From contig JAXMBX010000014.1 in the NCBI GenBank assembly GCA_046349635.1, forward strand, positions 1 through 64,000: a stretch of 64,000 nt of DNA. Reading direction: 5' to 3'. The notes under the pieces are model-generated. The model searched no databases, had not been told where the DNA came from, and saw only the letters and a program-made list of their open reading frames with translations. How positions within the stretch are numbered: the first letter of the stretch is position 1; every line of letters starts with the position of its first letter. Shown here piece by piece: positions 19,533 through 28,762 of the stretch. The DNA comes from JAXMBX01 sp046349635. Lineage in GTDB: Bacteria > Planctomycetota > Planctomycetia > Planctomycetales > Planctomycetaceae. A program made the position numbers and the translations under genes.

Positions 19533-22500
19533 GGAGATACGCCAGCACGTCCGCCAGTTCTTCCGGGGTGCGGACCAGGCCGGTCGGCATGGGGGAAGTA
19601 TCGAGGAGCTTGCGTTCCTCAATGTTCGACTTCGGGATCGACAGGCGTTCGCCGGTGGACAGCAGCAGGTCCACCTTGTCGGCGGTTTCTCCCACGATCA
19701 AGCCCGTGAGCGGTTTCCCTCCTGCGTCACGATCAGCGTCGCCTTGAAGACGGGAGAAATCTGTTTGCTCGGGAGCAACACCGATTCGACGAGATAAGGG
19801 AGTGTAAAACGTTTCTTCGCATCGGACAGGCTCGGGACCGGCGTTGTTCGTGGCGGAGGTCCCCAAGCCGTGGCATTTCGCGCAGCCCAGTCCCATCGCG
19901 GAGAAGAGTTTCCGCCCCTGCTCGACGTTCCCCTTCGCGACCGCCTCGGGCCAGTTGATGGACGCGAAACGGGGATCGATTGTCGTCCCCTCCTTCATCC
20001 CGGCAGCCTGTTTGAGGCGTTCGGCGAGCGAGCCGAGGCCGAGCTTTTCGGGAAGCACATCGGAGACCGCATGCTCCGCGCGGACATGCAGGTGCAGGCC
20101 CGATTCGCCGACGTCGTTCTGGACCCGGATCAGCAGGTCGTTGCTGCCCGGCTGCAGATCGACAATGACAACATCCTGCAGAGGAAGGGCGGCTCTGCTG
20201 ATGTCGTTCTTCCAGACTTCGCGGCCGTTGAGCCACACCTGCACACCATCGTCCGAGCCAAGGAGCAGTTGTACCGTCTGCTGTGAAGGGCTTTCGAGAC
20301 GCGTGTAGGCATAGTAAGAGGAGTGGGGGTTGTCGCCGTAGATCTTGCGGAAGTTGCAGAAGCCCGCCGGTTCAGGCTGCTGCCAGGCAAGTTTCTTGTC
20401 GCCCGGTGTTTTATCCCCCGGTATTTTATCACCGGCGGGATAGGTGTCATCGAGATTAATCGCCGCCTGTTGCGGCGGATGAACCGCGGCGAATTTCGCG
20501 TCCCCATCCGGGAACGGGCCGACCGTCCAGAAGCGGGCGATCCCTTTGAGGGGATGAGAATTCAAACGCTGTTCTGCGGTCTTGCGGCGGACCTGCAGAA
20601 CCTGAGGCTCACTGCGGGCATCGTTCAGAAGCGAGAGAAAGTAGGCGGACTGGAGGCGGATCGATTCCTCGGGATCATTCAGCCGGGTCAGGAGCAGGCT
20701 GAACAGACTTTCCTGTTCGGAAGTGTGAGGAGTGATCTTCCAGTGGTCGGCGACGGTGTACGTGCCGATCCGCGCGGTGAGCTTACCGAGGTCGACTTTC
20801 TCCTTGGCGTCGGCGTATTGGATGAGATAGTTCCCCGGTTCGTGCCACGGCTGGAGCGGGAGTTTCGCGTCGGGAATCCAGTTGGCCTGCGGGACCGTGA
20901 GGCGGAAACCGGCAGCGAGAACGCCAATCAGCCGCTGGGAGGTGTTCTTGTTGGCACACATGCGATTGATCCGTTCCAGAGAACCCCGCTCCGCGATCAA
21001 CGTGGCGAGGGGCTGGCGGATGTAGGAATGCTTCCGGGCGGCCTCGGCCAGTGTGAGAGGCTCCACGGGAAGTTCCGGAGCAATCCGGGGATCGAACAGG
21101 CCCAGCAGGGCCGCCTGTTTCACCTGCAGGTCGCCCGATGTGGGAAGAGTCCCATCCAGCACCGCAATCAGCCGGGTACGGGTCGTTTCATCGGGGAAGA
21201 ATTCGATCAGTGAGCGGATCGCCTGCACCTGGATATTGGGGACATCATCCGTGATGCAGTACATATCGACGGCCCGGCGGGCTTCCGGAGTTCTGCCGGC
21301 CGCCGTCAACCACAGCAGATGTCCCCAGGCGGGATCTGCTTCGCCGACTTTGTCGAGCCGCTTGTAAGAGGTGGGGAATAGCGCGGCGTCACGGCGGAGA
21401 ATTTCCTGGTGGGCCTGATCCTGGAGACGCCACGATTTCAAACTGAGATCCGCGTAGACGGTTTCCACCGGGGCCAGCGTCAGGTCGGGATGCTTGTAGG
21501 CGTGGGCGAGGGAATCATCTTTCGTGGTGATCAGCACGAGATCGCTTTTATAGATGGGGGAGCCTTCGTTCTGCGCCATGTAACTGACCGTGGCGAAGAT
21601 CCGTCCCCCACGTCCGACGGTGACTCCCATCGGGCGGGCGAGATCGCGCCCTTCCAGCAGCGTTTTTTCGGAGGTCTTAAACGTCGCATCGGATTTGATG
21701 AGCGGATAGTACGTGATCTTGCGCGTACACCAGCGGGCGAGCAGGAGCGAGTGGCGGTATTCTTCGGGAAGAAATTCTTCATCGTAGTAAGACTGCCCCA
21801 CCGGAACGGCACGCCCCATCTCCGTCGTCATGGTCTGCAGAAGATCGAGACGGTCCGGAGTTTTTTCGGGCATCCAGCCCCGGGGCCAGAAGAAGTTGGC
21901 GTGCGGGAAGACGTGCAACAGTTTGCCGGGGACATACTCGGCGGGCATCCCTTCGTGGTCGTTCTCGTTGGAGAAGAGGTTGTACGCGTGATCGAAGACC
22001 AGGCCGCAGGGATTGCGCAGACCTCGCGCGACGACCTGAAATTTGGTCCCATCGGGCCGACAGCGAAACACTCCGCCGGCGCCGTTGTAGGGATAGGCAG
22101 TCCAGGGTTGTTCCTGGGTCGGTTTCTCCGCGGGGGCGTAAAAGTTCCAGTGCCCCCAATGGTCAGGACGGCCGAAGTCTCCGTAGTACCAGAGCTGGTC
22201 CCCCAGGCTGAGATACAGATCCCCTTCCGGACCCCAGGCGAGGCCATGGAAACCCTGGTGGACGTGCCCCAGGGGAACGCCCCAGACCAGGCGCTTGATT
22301 TCCAGATTGTCCCGTTTGAGGCGCGCTTCGGGAACGACATAGAGCGCGGCGACGGTCAGGAGATAGAGATCGTTCCCTCGGATTTCGATGTCATTGATCC
22401 AGGAGTCCTTGGGGAGCTTGAGCAGTTCCTTGCGAGGCTGGAGCTTCCCCTCGGAATCGATGTCCAGAACGGAGAGAGTTTCGCGTCCCCCCACGAACAG

Positions 22501-22698
22501 CCGCCCCTGCGAGTCGGCCCGGAGGGACAGAAAAGACTCGGTTTCCGACTGATCGATCCGCAGGACCTGGAGCCGGGGATCAACGGTCTTGTAGGGGAGT
22601 TCCTCGGCTTGTCCGGGAGCGGAAAGGAGCAGCCCAAAAAGGCCAGCGAGGAGGGGAATTCCCCAGGGAGACCATCCCTGTTTGGATGCCTGTTTCAT
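19513..22698 (-). CDS. PVC-type heme-binding protein with beta-propeller and cytochrome c domain
   Basis: A secreted protein of 1061 residues counted from the ATG at 22698, which opens a signal peptide (IPLLAGLFGLLLSAPGQA). The upstream in-frame extension is not protein-like and is rejected. The N-terminal 380 residues resemble the membrane-bound dehydrogenase or sorbosone-dehydrogenase type propeller of PVC bacteria. A helical repeat region and a beta domain follow, then a cytochrome c domain with heme motif CAKCH. Inside that domain the frame is displaced between an extra base at 19834-19836 and a missing base at 19717-19719. Read with both repaired, the segment becomes GPSLSDAKKRFTLPYLVES and VLLPSKQISPVFKATL, as expected. 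The role is probably periplasmic sugar or polyol oxidation. Confidence 0.83.
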   Translation of the reverse strand: MKQASKQGWSPWGIPLLAGLFGLLLSAPGQAEELPYKTVDPRLQVLRIDQSETESFLSLRADSQGRLFVGGRETLSVLDIDSEGKLQPRKELLKLPKDSWINDIEIRGNDLYLLTVAALYVVPEARLKRDNLEIKRLVWGVPLGHVHQGFHGLAWGPEGDLYLSLGDQLWYYGDFGRPDHWGHWNFYAPAEKPTQEQPWTAYPYNGAGGVFRCRPDGTKFQVVARGLRNPCGLVFDHAYNLFSNENDHEGMPAEYVPGKLLHVFPHANFFWPRGWMPEKTPDRLDLLQTMTTEMGRAVPVGQSYYDEEFLPEEYRHSLLLARWCTRKITYYPLIKSDATFKTSEKTLLEGRDLARPMGVTVGRGGRIFATVSYMAQNEGSPIYKSDLVLITTKDDSLAHAYKHPDLTLAPVETVYADLSLKSWRLQDQAHQEILRRDAALFPTSYKRLDKVGEADPAWGHLLWLTAAGRTPEARRAVDMYCITDDVPNIQVQAIRSLIEFFPDETTRTRLIAVLDGTLPTSGDLQVKQAALLGLFDPRIAPELPVEPLTLAEAARKHSYIRQPLATLIAERGSLERINRMCANKNTSQRLIGVLAAGFRLTVPQANWIPDAKLPLQPWHEPGNYLIQYADAKEKVDLGKLTARIGTYTVADHWKITPHTSEQESLFSLLLTRLNDPEESIRLQSAYFLSLLNDARSEPQVLQVRRKTAEQRLNSHPLKGIARFWTVGPFPDGDAKFAAVHPPQQAAINLDDTYPAGDKIPGDKTPGDKKLAWQQPEPAGFCNFRKIYGDNPHSSYYAYTRLESPSQQTVQLLLGSDDGVQVWLNGREVWKNDISRAALPLQDVVIVDLQPGSNDLLIRVQNDVGESGLHLHVRAEHAVSDVLPEKLGLGSLAERLKQAAGMKEGTTIDPRFASINWPEAVAKGNVEQGRKLFSAMGLGCAKCHGLGTSATNNAGPEPVRCEETFYTPLSRRIGVAPEQTDFSRLQGDADRDAGGKPLTGLIVGETADKVDLLLSTGERLSIPKSNIEERKLLDTSPMPTGLVRTPEELADVLAYLLSEKSP

Positions 22699-23163
22699 CA
22701 GTCGTCCACGACAAAAAGAGCGGTGTTTGAAAGGGTCTGTAAGACTTCTCTTTTTACCATACCCAGCCTCGGACAACGACTTGGGGAGAAGACGGCGAGA
22801 AAAGAAGTGCCCGCTGGGAGGCCAGATCGTCTGCAGATCGCCCATGTGTAAAATGCGATTCATCCTGTTACGACCGGAATCTTCGGAGGTCGTCCCTGAC
22901 GAAACCGCTTACGCCCATTGAAGTTTCGTCTTGCAACGAATTCCCGGAACGAAAACAATAAGACGTCTTCCTCCTCTGCAAAAAGGAATTTGCAGTTAAG
23001 GATTGCGAATTGCCATAGCTCAAGCCGGGCTCCTGACGTATCTCCTTTTGAGGACCGGTTTGCCATGATTCTTCGCAACGACTCCCTCGACAGCCTTTCA
23101 GACGTGACCACTTCCGGGAATTCCACTTCCCCGCGTGAGATCCGAAAAGGAATGAAGGTCTCC
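22699..23163. other. Divergent intergenic region
   Basis: A 465-base region between the leftward PVC heme protein and the rightward UDP-sugar pyrophosphorylase-like gene. The open frame of the latter extends upstream to 22918, but its residues there look like translated non-coding DNA. No promoter, hairpin or small gene was identified. Confidence 0.35.
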
Positions 23164-24591
23164 ATGATCCGGATTATGCCCCGCACACTCGCCGAACAAC
23201 TTTCCGACTTCCAGCAGGAACATCTGCTGGGAGGATGGGACGACTTGTCTCCCAGCCGACAGGCGGAATTTCGCCGCCAGTTGGAAGGGATCGACTTTGC
23301 ACTGATCCACGAACTGCATGAGCAGTCCTTGCGTGGTGTGGCACGGCACGCCGGGGGAGATCCGCGGGCCTTTGAAGCACATCCCCCCAGTGCGCTGATC
23401 CGCAAAGATGACACAAACGTTTCTCGCGCGGAGGCACGCGCCCGCGGCGAGGAGATGCTGGCGAATGGTGAAGTCGGCTGCCTGCTGGTCGCGGGGGGAC
23501 AGGGAACGCGGTTGGGACACACGCTCCCCAAGGGGGTGTTTCCGATTTCCCCCGTGACGAATGCGACGCTGTTCCAGTTACTGGCGGAGCAGGTCCTGGC
23601 GCGGAGCAAGAAAGCGGGAGTTGCGATTCCGTTCTTCATCATGACGAGCGATGCGACCGATGCGGTGACGCGAAACTTTTTTGAGAAACAGGATTACTTC
23701 GGGCTGAACCCGGACGATGTTTATTTCTTCCAGCAGGGGACGATGCCGGCTGTCGATGCGACGACCGGCAAGATCCTGCTGGCCGGTCCTGGATGCGTCG
23801 CTACCAGCCCCGATGGACATGGGGGCGTGTTGACCGCGCTGGCGGCAGCAGACCTGTTTGCGGTGATGCACGAACGCGGGCTGAAATACCTCTACTACCA
23901 CCAAGTGGATAATCCGCACGCGATCGTGTGCGATCCGGAGTTCCTGGGGCACCATGCCCTGCAGCATTCCGAAGCCTCGACGAAAGTGGTCGCGAAACTC
24001 GGCCCTGACGAAAAGATGGGGGTGATGATCGAACTGAACGGGCGGACGCAGATCATCGAATACAGCGATCTGCCGAAGTCGGTGGCGGAACGGCGGACCT
24101 CGAACGGCGAACTGGAGTTCTGGGCGGGGAGCACGGCGATGCACGTGTTCAACGTCGATTTCCTGGAACGGTTCTCCATGAAGGGGGACGAACTGGCGTT
24201 TCACCTGGCGCACAAGGCGGTTTCATACTGGGACAACGACCGTTTGAATGAGCCTGAGAAGCCGAATGCGTACAAATTCGAACGGTTCATTTTCGATGTG
24301 TTGCCCGCCGCGCGGAAATCGCTGGTGGTGGAGACCTGCCGTGAGCGGGAATTTCACCCGGTGAAGAATGCGACCGGTGCGAATTCCCCGGAAGACGTGC
24401 GCGAGGCGTTGTCGCGAATGCATCGGGAATGGGCGGAAAAAGCGGGGATTGCCGTTCCCGCGGGCATTGATGTGGAAATATCTCCGTTACTTGCCCTGTC
24501 GGCGGAAGAGTTTTGCGCGGCGGTGGGACGTCAGCCCGAGCCGCGCAAACTGCCGACGGGGTGGTACTGGGGCCCGGATTCGAACGCCTAA
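23164..24591 (+). CDS. UDPGP-family nucleotidyltransferase (UDP-sugar pyrophosphorylase)
   Basis: A 475-residue enzyme of the eukaryotic-type UDPGP/UAP1 family, which forms UDP-sugars such as UDP-N-acetylglucosamine or UDP-glucose from UTP and a sugar 1-phosphate. The nucleotide-binding signature is LLVAGGQGTRLGHTLPKGVFPI. It is followed by FFIMTSDATDA, FFQQGTMPAVD and SPDGHGGVLTALAAADL, then the sugar-site GELEFWAGSTAMHVF. I start at the ATG preceded by GAAGG 5 bases upstream, giving MIRIMPRTLAEQL. Longer starts at 23152 or 23065 are possible but less protein-like. A short inverted repeat at 24626-24640 may end the transcript. Confidence 0.88.
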   Translation: MIRIMPRTLAEQLSDFQQEHLLGGWDDLSPSRQAEFRRQLEGIDFALIHELHEQSLRGVARHAGGDPRAFEAHPPSALIRKDDTNVSRAEARARGEEMLANGEVGCLLVAGGQGTRLGHTLPKGVFPISPVTNATLFQLLAEQVLARSKKAGVAIPFFIMTSDATDAVTRNFFEKQDYFGLNPDDVYFFQQGTMPAVDATTGKILLAGPGCVATSPDGHGGVLTALAAADLFAVMHERGLKYLYYHQVDNPHAIVCDPEFLGHHALQHSEASTKVVAKLGPDEKMGVMIELNGRTQIIEYSDLPKSVAERRTSNGELEFWAGSTAMHVFNVDFLERFSMKGDELAFHLAHKAVSYWDNDRLNEPEKPNAYKFERFIFDVLPAARKSLVVETCREREFHPVKNATGANSPEDVREALSRMHREWAEKAGIAVPAGIDVEISPLLALSAEEFCAAVGRQPEPRKLPTGWYWGPDSNA

Positions 24592-24625
24592 CCCCTTGAG
24601 GAGTGGCAGTCTTAGCGCCACAATG

Positions 24626-24640
24626 AGGGAAATATTCCCT
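24626..24640 (+). terminator. Short hairpin after UDPGP gene
   Basis: AGGGAA at 24626-24631 pairs with TTCCCT at 24635-24640 across a 3-base loop, 35 bases after the stop codon. No T-run follows, so terminator activity is uncertain. Confidence 0.3.
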
Positions 24641-24700
24641 TGCCCCGATCGCAGGGGTTTCTAGCTCCCTTGTGTCCCGCCGTCGTTGCGGGATCTTGCC

Positions 24701-25786
24701 ATGTCGTGGGAAAAGTTGAGGCAGACGATCGCGGTGGAGGCGGCGCGGCTGCTGGTGCAGCGCAAGGCCGCGGATCTGTATTCCGCGCGGAAGCAGGCGG
24801 CGCGGAATCTGACACGTAAGCGGTTGAAGCCGCAGGAGTTACCTTCGAACTCCGAGATTCAGGCGCAACTCTTCGAGCAGTCAGGAGTGTTCCGTGAGGA
24901 GCGGGAGATTTCGCGGCGGCTGGAGATCCGATTAGCCGCGCTGGAGTTGATGGAACGGTTGTCGGCCTTTCCAGTGCGAGTCACGGGGGACGTGCTGGAG
25001 GAGCAGATCTCCACGGGGGCGGAGATTTCGTTGCTCCTGCTGGCTGAAAAAATGTTCCACGTGGAACATTCTCTCGCGGGTTTGGCTCTTCAGTGCCGGC
25101 ACCAAACGCAGGAGACGCTGGGACAGGTCCAATTACTGGGGACGTTGCGCGGGTTTCACAGGTTCCCTGTTCAGATCCAGGTGTTTGATTCAGAGGGACT
25201 TGCTCCGTGGCACGAGGATGACCCTTATACGTGGGATGTTGCGCAGTTGCGCGAGATCCTGAAGACGGCGACTCCTTCGAATTACGATGACACTGAGCCG
25301 GAGCTGGATGAAGAGGAGTATCATCCGGAGCTGTTCGAAGTATTGCGGATGTACCTGCAGTCCCTGGAGAAGGTGCGGATGAATGTGAAAGCACATCCGG
25401 AGGGGGATGCGCTGTATCACAGCTTGCAGGTGTTCGAGCGGGGGCGACAGGTGCGGCCTTACGACGAGGAATTCTTGCTGGCCTGCCTGGTGCATGATGT
25501 GGGGTACGGACTGGATCGACGCAATCCGCAAACGGCGCTGGAGTATGCGCTCCGGGATCTGGTGACGCCGCGAACGTGGTTTCTGCTGGAGCATCAGGCG
25601 GAGGGGCATGGGTATCTGACGACCGGGAAGATGCGGCGGGGCTGCGGCAAGTCAGAACATCGAGAGGATTTGATTTTGTTGGCGCGGTGCGATCTGGAGG
25701 GTCGGCTGCGAGGAGGTGAGGCGCCGAGCCTGGAAGAGGCGCTGGAGTATCTCGAAGAATTGCCGCACGCGTGGGACGACGAATAA
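24701..25786 (+). CDS. HD-domain protein with uncharacterised N-terminal region
   Basis: A 361-residue soluble protein. The C-terminal part has an HD-type metal phosphohydrolase core: the first His in DALYHSLQVFERG, the HD pair in CLVHDVGYGLDRR and a following His in FLLEHQAEGHGY. The N-terminal 210 residues are charged and helical (LRQTIAVEAARLLVQRKAADLY) and contain an acidic stretch DDTEPELDEEEYHPE; I recognise no domain there. HD proteins of this kind hydrolyse nucleotides or phosphate esters; the substrate is unknown. I chose the ATG at 24701 over an in-frame TTG 15 bases earlier. Confidence 0.68.
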   Translation: MSWEKLRQTIAVEAARLLVQRKAADLYSARKQAARNLTRKRLKPQELPSNSEIQAQLFEQSGVFREEREISRRLEIRLAALELMERLSAFPVRVTGDVLEEQISTGAEISLLLLAEKMFHVEHSLAGLALQCRHQTQETLGQVQLLGTLRGFHRFPVQIQVFDSEGLAPWHEDDPYTWDVAQLREILKTATPSNYDDTEPELDEEEYHPELFEVLRMYLQSLEKVRMNVKAHPEGDALYHSLQVFERGRQVRPYDEEFLLACLVHDVGYGLDRRNPQTALEYALRDLVTPRTWFLLEHQAEGHGYLTTGKMRRGCGKSEHREDLILLARCDLEGRLRGGEAPSLEEALEYLEELPHAWDDE

Positions 25787-25817
25787 GTGCACGCGCATCA
25801 CAAACCGGGAGCGACCG

Positions 25818-27272
25818 ATGAAATTGGGAATGATGTTGTGTGCGGTGTGTGTGGTGGGAGTGGGTTTGGCTGGGGCGGAAGAGCCTTTGATCCAACGGCG
25901 GGAAAATTTCACGGCAGATCCGAAGTGGGAGGGATTCCGGAACGGTCTCCTGGTGCCGGGGAAATTTCCCCACATCAAGCAGGACTTCGGATATTCGGCG
26001 ACGAACTATGCCGGAGGAAAGAGTCCGGGAGAGATCGGGGGGACGATTCAGCGGGCGATTCAGCCGGCCTGGTATGCGCGGGTCATCAAACCATTGACGT
26101 TGAATGACTCCTTCTCGGCCTCAGGAACGTTCGCGGCGCGGCATGTGGAGGGGGGAAGCGGGGCAATGATCGGCTGGTTCCACGAGAGTTCGCGAGGTTG
26201 GCGGACGCCGAATTCGGTGGGGTTCCGAATTGATGGGAACGGGAACAGATTCTGGGCGTTCTACGAGTATGGGACGACGCTCGGGAGGACGGCGGGTGCG
26301 GGTGCCTTTGAAGGAGAGAGATACCAGACGACGTCAACACTCCCTTTCAAAGGAGACGGGAAGCCGCATCGGTGGAAGCTCGCGTATGATCCGAAGGGTG
26401 GAACCGGACAGGGAGGGATGCGGCTCGCGATCGATGAGACGACGTATCCGGAAGTGGCATTTTCGGCGGAGGATCGGGCGGACGGGATGACGTTGAACCG
26501 GTTCGGAATCTGGAACGTGCAGATCGCCGGAGCGCCGCTGGAGTTGTATGTGGATGACCTTGTGTTGAACGGTGAGTTGATCTCGTTCGATCAGGATCCG
26601 AAATGGGAAGGGAAGAATAACCGCCGGGAGCACGATGAGCGGATCGTGCGCCCGTTCCACGATTTCGGGTTCAATCTGACGAATCACCTGGGGGGTACAG
26701 GGGGGGAACTGGGAGGAGTGATCTTCCGGGATGAAAAGCCTGCCTATTACGGAACAGACGTGGGGAGGCTGACGCTGAACGACCGGCTGAAGGCATCAGG
26801 ACGCATCCTGTTGGAGGGTGCGGCGGCGGACAGCGGGGTTTCGCTGGGATGGTTTCAAAGTGAAGCGAAGAGAAATCAGAATGTGCCGGAGTACGAGCGG
26901 CGTTCGACGGATCGACTGGGGATCATGATCGAGGGGCCGAGCCGGGTCGGGCATTATTTTCGCGCGGACTACAGCACGTCCGAAGGGGGAGGGATTCTCG
27001 ATGGTCCAGACGTGGCGGGGACAGGTGAGCTGGCGATCCTGAGGACCGACGGAAAGGTTCACACCTGGAAGATCGACTACGATCCGGAAGGGGCGGGGGG
27101 ACGCGGGGAGATTGAGGTGGTCTTCGACGGGGCCAGCCGCAAGTTTGCGTTAAGGCCCGGGGACCGTGCCAGGGGAGCGACGTTCGATCGATTCGGAATG
27201 TTCAACCTGCAAGCGGGAGGACATCACGTGCAGGTGTGGATCGATGAACTGCAGTTCACGTCACGGAAGTGA
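25818..27272 (+). CDS. Secreted protein with two homologous halves, function unknown
   Basis: A 484-residue exported protein with signal peptide MKLGMMLCAVCVVGVGLAGA. It consists of two copies of an approximately 225-residue domain. FTADPKWEGFRN pairs with FDQDPKWEGKNN, KQDFGYSATNYAGG with FHDFGFNLTNHLGG, LTLNDSFSASG with LTLNDRLKASG, and PHRWKLAYDPKGGTGQG with VHTWKIDYDPEGAGGRG. The strand-rich pattern resembles a concanavalin or lectin-like jelly roll, which would suit carbohydrate binding, but this is inference. The start is the ATG after a purine-rich stretch, 31 bases after the HD gene. Confidence 0.72.
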   Translation: MKLGMMLCAVCVVGVGLAGAEEPLIQRRENFTADPKWEGFRNGLLVPGKFPHIKQDFGYSATNYAGGKSPGEIGGTIQRAIQPAWYARVIKPLTLNDSFSASGTFAARHVEGGSGAMIGWFHESSRGWRTPNSVGFRIDGNGNRFWAFYEYGTTLGRTAGAGAFEGERYQTTSTLPFKGDGKPHRWKLAYDPKGGTGQGGMRLAIDETTYPEVAFSAEDRADGMTLNRFGIWNVQIAGAPLELYVDDLVLNGELISFDQDPKWEGKNNRREHDERIVRPFHDFGFNLTNHLGGTGGELGGVIFRDEKPAYYGTDVGRLTLNDRLKASGRILLEGAAADSGVSLGWFQSEAKRNQNVPEYERRSTDRLGIMIEGPSRVGHYFRADYSTSEGGGILDGPDVAGTGELAILRTDGKVHTWKIDYDPEGAGGRGEIEVVFDGASRKFALRPGDRARGATFDRFGMFNLQAGGHHVQVWIDELQFTSRK

Positions 27273-27282
27273 GTGGGCAAAT

Positions 27283-28548
27283 TCACTCCGCCAGTTTCCG
27301 CAGTGCGACTGGGGAGCTTTTTGCGGGGGCACCCTCTTCAACGCGGAACAGACCCACTGTGGTGCGGATGTAGAGTTCTTTTCCGAGGGCGGCGGGGGAA
27401 GCCATGATGCGGCCGGGGAGCTTGTTGATTTTGCCCTTGTCGGGGGTCGGGCCGAGTTTCAGAACGCGGGTGGTCCCTTCTTCACTGCAGTAGAAGAGGT
27501 GTTCTCCGGCGAGGAGCGGCGAGGCGGAGAAGTTACCCTCCAGGCGGCGGGTCCAGAGAACTTTCCCGGACTTGGCCTCGATGCAGGTGCCGATCCCTTT
27601 GTCGGAGACGATATAGACGCGACCCTGGTGGACAATGGGAGAGGGGGTGTCGGGGACCCCTTTCTGGACGCGCCAGTTCAGATGGGTGTCGGTGACGTTG
27701 CCTGTGCCATTGACCTTGATGGCGGCCATTTCGGGTTTGAAGAAGCCGGTGCACATAAAAATGACGCCGTCTTCATAGGAGGGGCAGGGGATCGTCGAGA
27801 AACCGGTGTAGCGAACGTGCCAGAGTTCTTCACCGGTGCCGGGATGGTAGGCGTGGAGCTGGTCGGCGGCGGGGGAGATAAGTTGCGGTTTGCCATCGTG
27901 GGTGATGAGCAGGGGAGTGGCAAACGCACGCTTCGTAATGCGGTTGGCGCGATAGGGGGCGGAACGGGGTCGTTTCCATTTGATTTTGCCGGTATCGACA
28001 TCCAAGGCGGCGACATACTGTTGATCCGCACCGTCGCAGGTGACGATGAGGAGTTTTTCCCACAAGACGGGAGAGCTTCCCGGGCCCCCCTGATGCTCAA
28101 TTTGCAACTCCTCGTTCTTCCAGAGAATTTCTCCGGTCGTGGTGTCGATGCAGGCGGCGCCATAGGTGCCGAAGTGGGCATAGAGGCGTCCCTCGGCGAG
28201 GACGGGGGTGGTCGAGGCGTGGCTGTTCTTCTCGTGGATCTCTTCGATCTTGGAGGGAGTGAGCAGGAGGATGTCATGCCGGATTTTTCCGGTCGCCCGG
28301 TCGAGACCGACGGCGCTGAGCTTTTTGCCGTCGGGGGTGGAGGTTGTGACCCAGATCAGGTCGTCCCAGATGACGGGAGAGGAGTGCCCCTTGCCTGGAA
28401 TCTTCGTGGTCCAGGTGATGTTGCGCGTCTCGCTCCATTCGAGGGGAGGTTGCGCATCAAGGGCCAGCCCCTGTCCGGTGGGTCCGCGAAATTGCGGCCA
28501 GCGTCCGGTCTCCGCAGAGAGGCGGAGGGGATTCAGAAGGCAGCACAA
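27283..28548 (-). CDS. Secreted PQQ-like beta-propeller protein, uncertain start
   Basis: A 421-residue paralogue of the 13.6 kb protein, opening GRWPQFRGPTGQGLA and carrying propeller repeats such as GLDRATGKIRHD, CIDTTTGEILWKN, ALDVDTGKIKWKR and CIEAKSGKVLWTRR. The only start codon available is a TTG at 28548. The same frame stays open upstream to about 28643 and encodes a hydrophobic run (WLAVCALLLCCLL) that looks like most of a signal peptide. No ATG or GTG is in frame there, so the true start may be hidden by an indel or be non-canonical. Probably periplasmic; function unknown. It converges on the secreted two-domain protein. Confidence 0.8.
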   Translation of the reverse strand: MCCLLNPLRLSAETGRWPQFRGPTGQGLALDAQPPLEWSETRNITWTTKIPGKGHSSPVIWDDLIWVTTSTPDGKKLSAVGLDRATGKIRHDILLLTPSKIEEIHEKNSHASTTPVLAEGRLYAHFGTYGAACIDTTTGEILWKNEELQIEHQGGPGSSPVLWEKLLIVTCDGADQQYVAALDVDTGKIKWKRPRSAPYRANRITKRAFATPLLITHDGKPQLISPAADQLHAYHPGTGEELWHVRYTGFSTIPCPSYEDGVIFMCTGFFKPEMAAIKVNGTGNVTDTHLNWRVQKGVPDTPSPIVHQGRVYIVSDKGIGTCIEAKSGKVLWTRRLEGNFSASPLLAGEHLFYCSEEGTTRVLKLGPTPDKGKINKLPGRIMASPAALGKELYIRTTVGLFRVEEGAPAKSSPVALRKLAE

Positions 28549-28762
28549 CAGAAGCGCACAGACTGCGAGCCAGCCGCAGTGCGGAGGATAGAGACGACGA
28601 ACAGTAGTAAAGATTTCTGCCCCGAGACCCGCGCACTACGCCGGTATGGATGTGAAAAAAGAGGTGTGACGCGAGAGTCACGAGATTAATAAGGTGGGCA
28701 CTGTATCACGAGGGAGAGGGGCTGTCGAACAGATTTCCCTCGTTCGCGCAAATGGCGGGTGG

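Noticed and set aside
21409..22851. 480-codon plus-strand open frame
   Set aside because: Antisense to the PVC heme protein, with no recognisable domain or start signals.
22918..23163. N-terminal extension of the UDPGP-family protein
   Set aside because: The residues before MIRIMPRTLAEQL are low in protein character and the family starts near that methionine; a better ribosome binding site precedes it.
27166..28689. 507-codon plus-strand frame
   Set aside because: Antisense shadow of the second PQQ-like gene.
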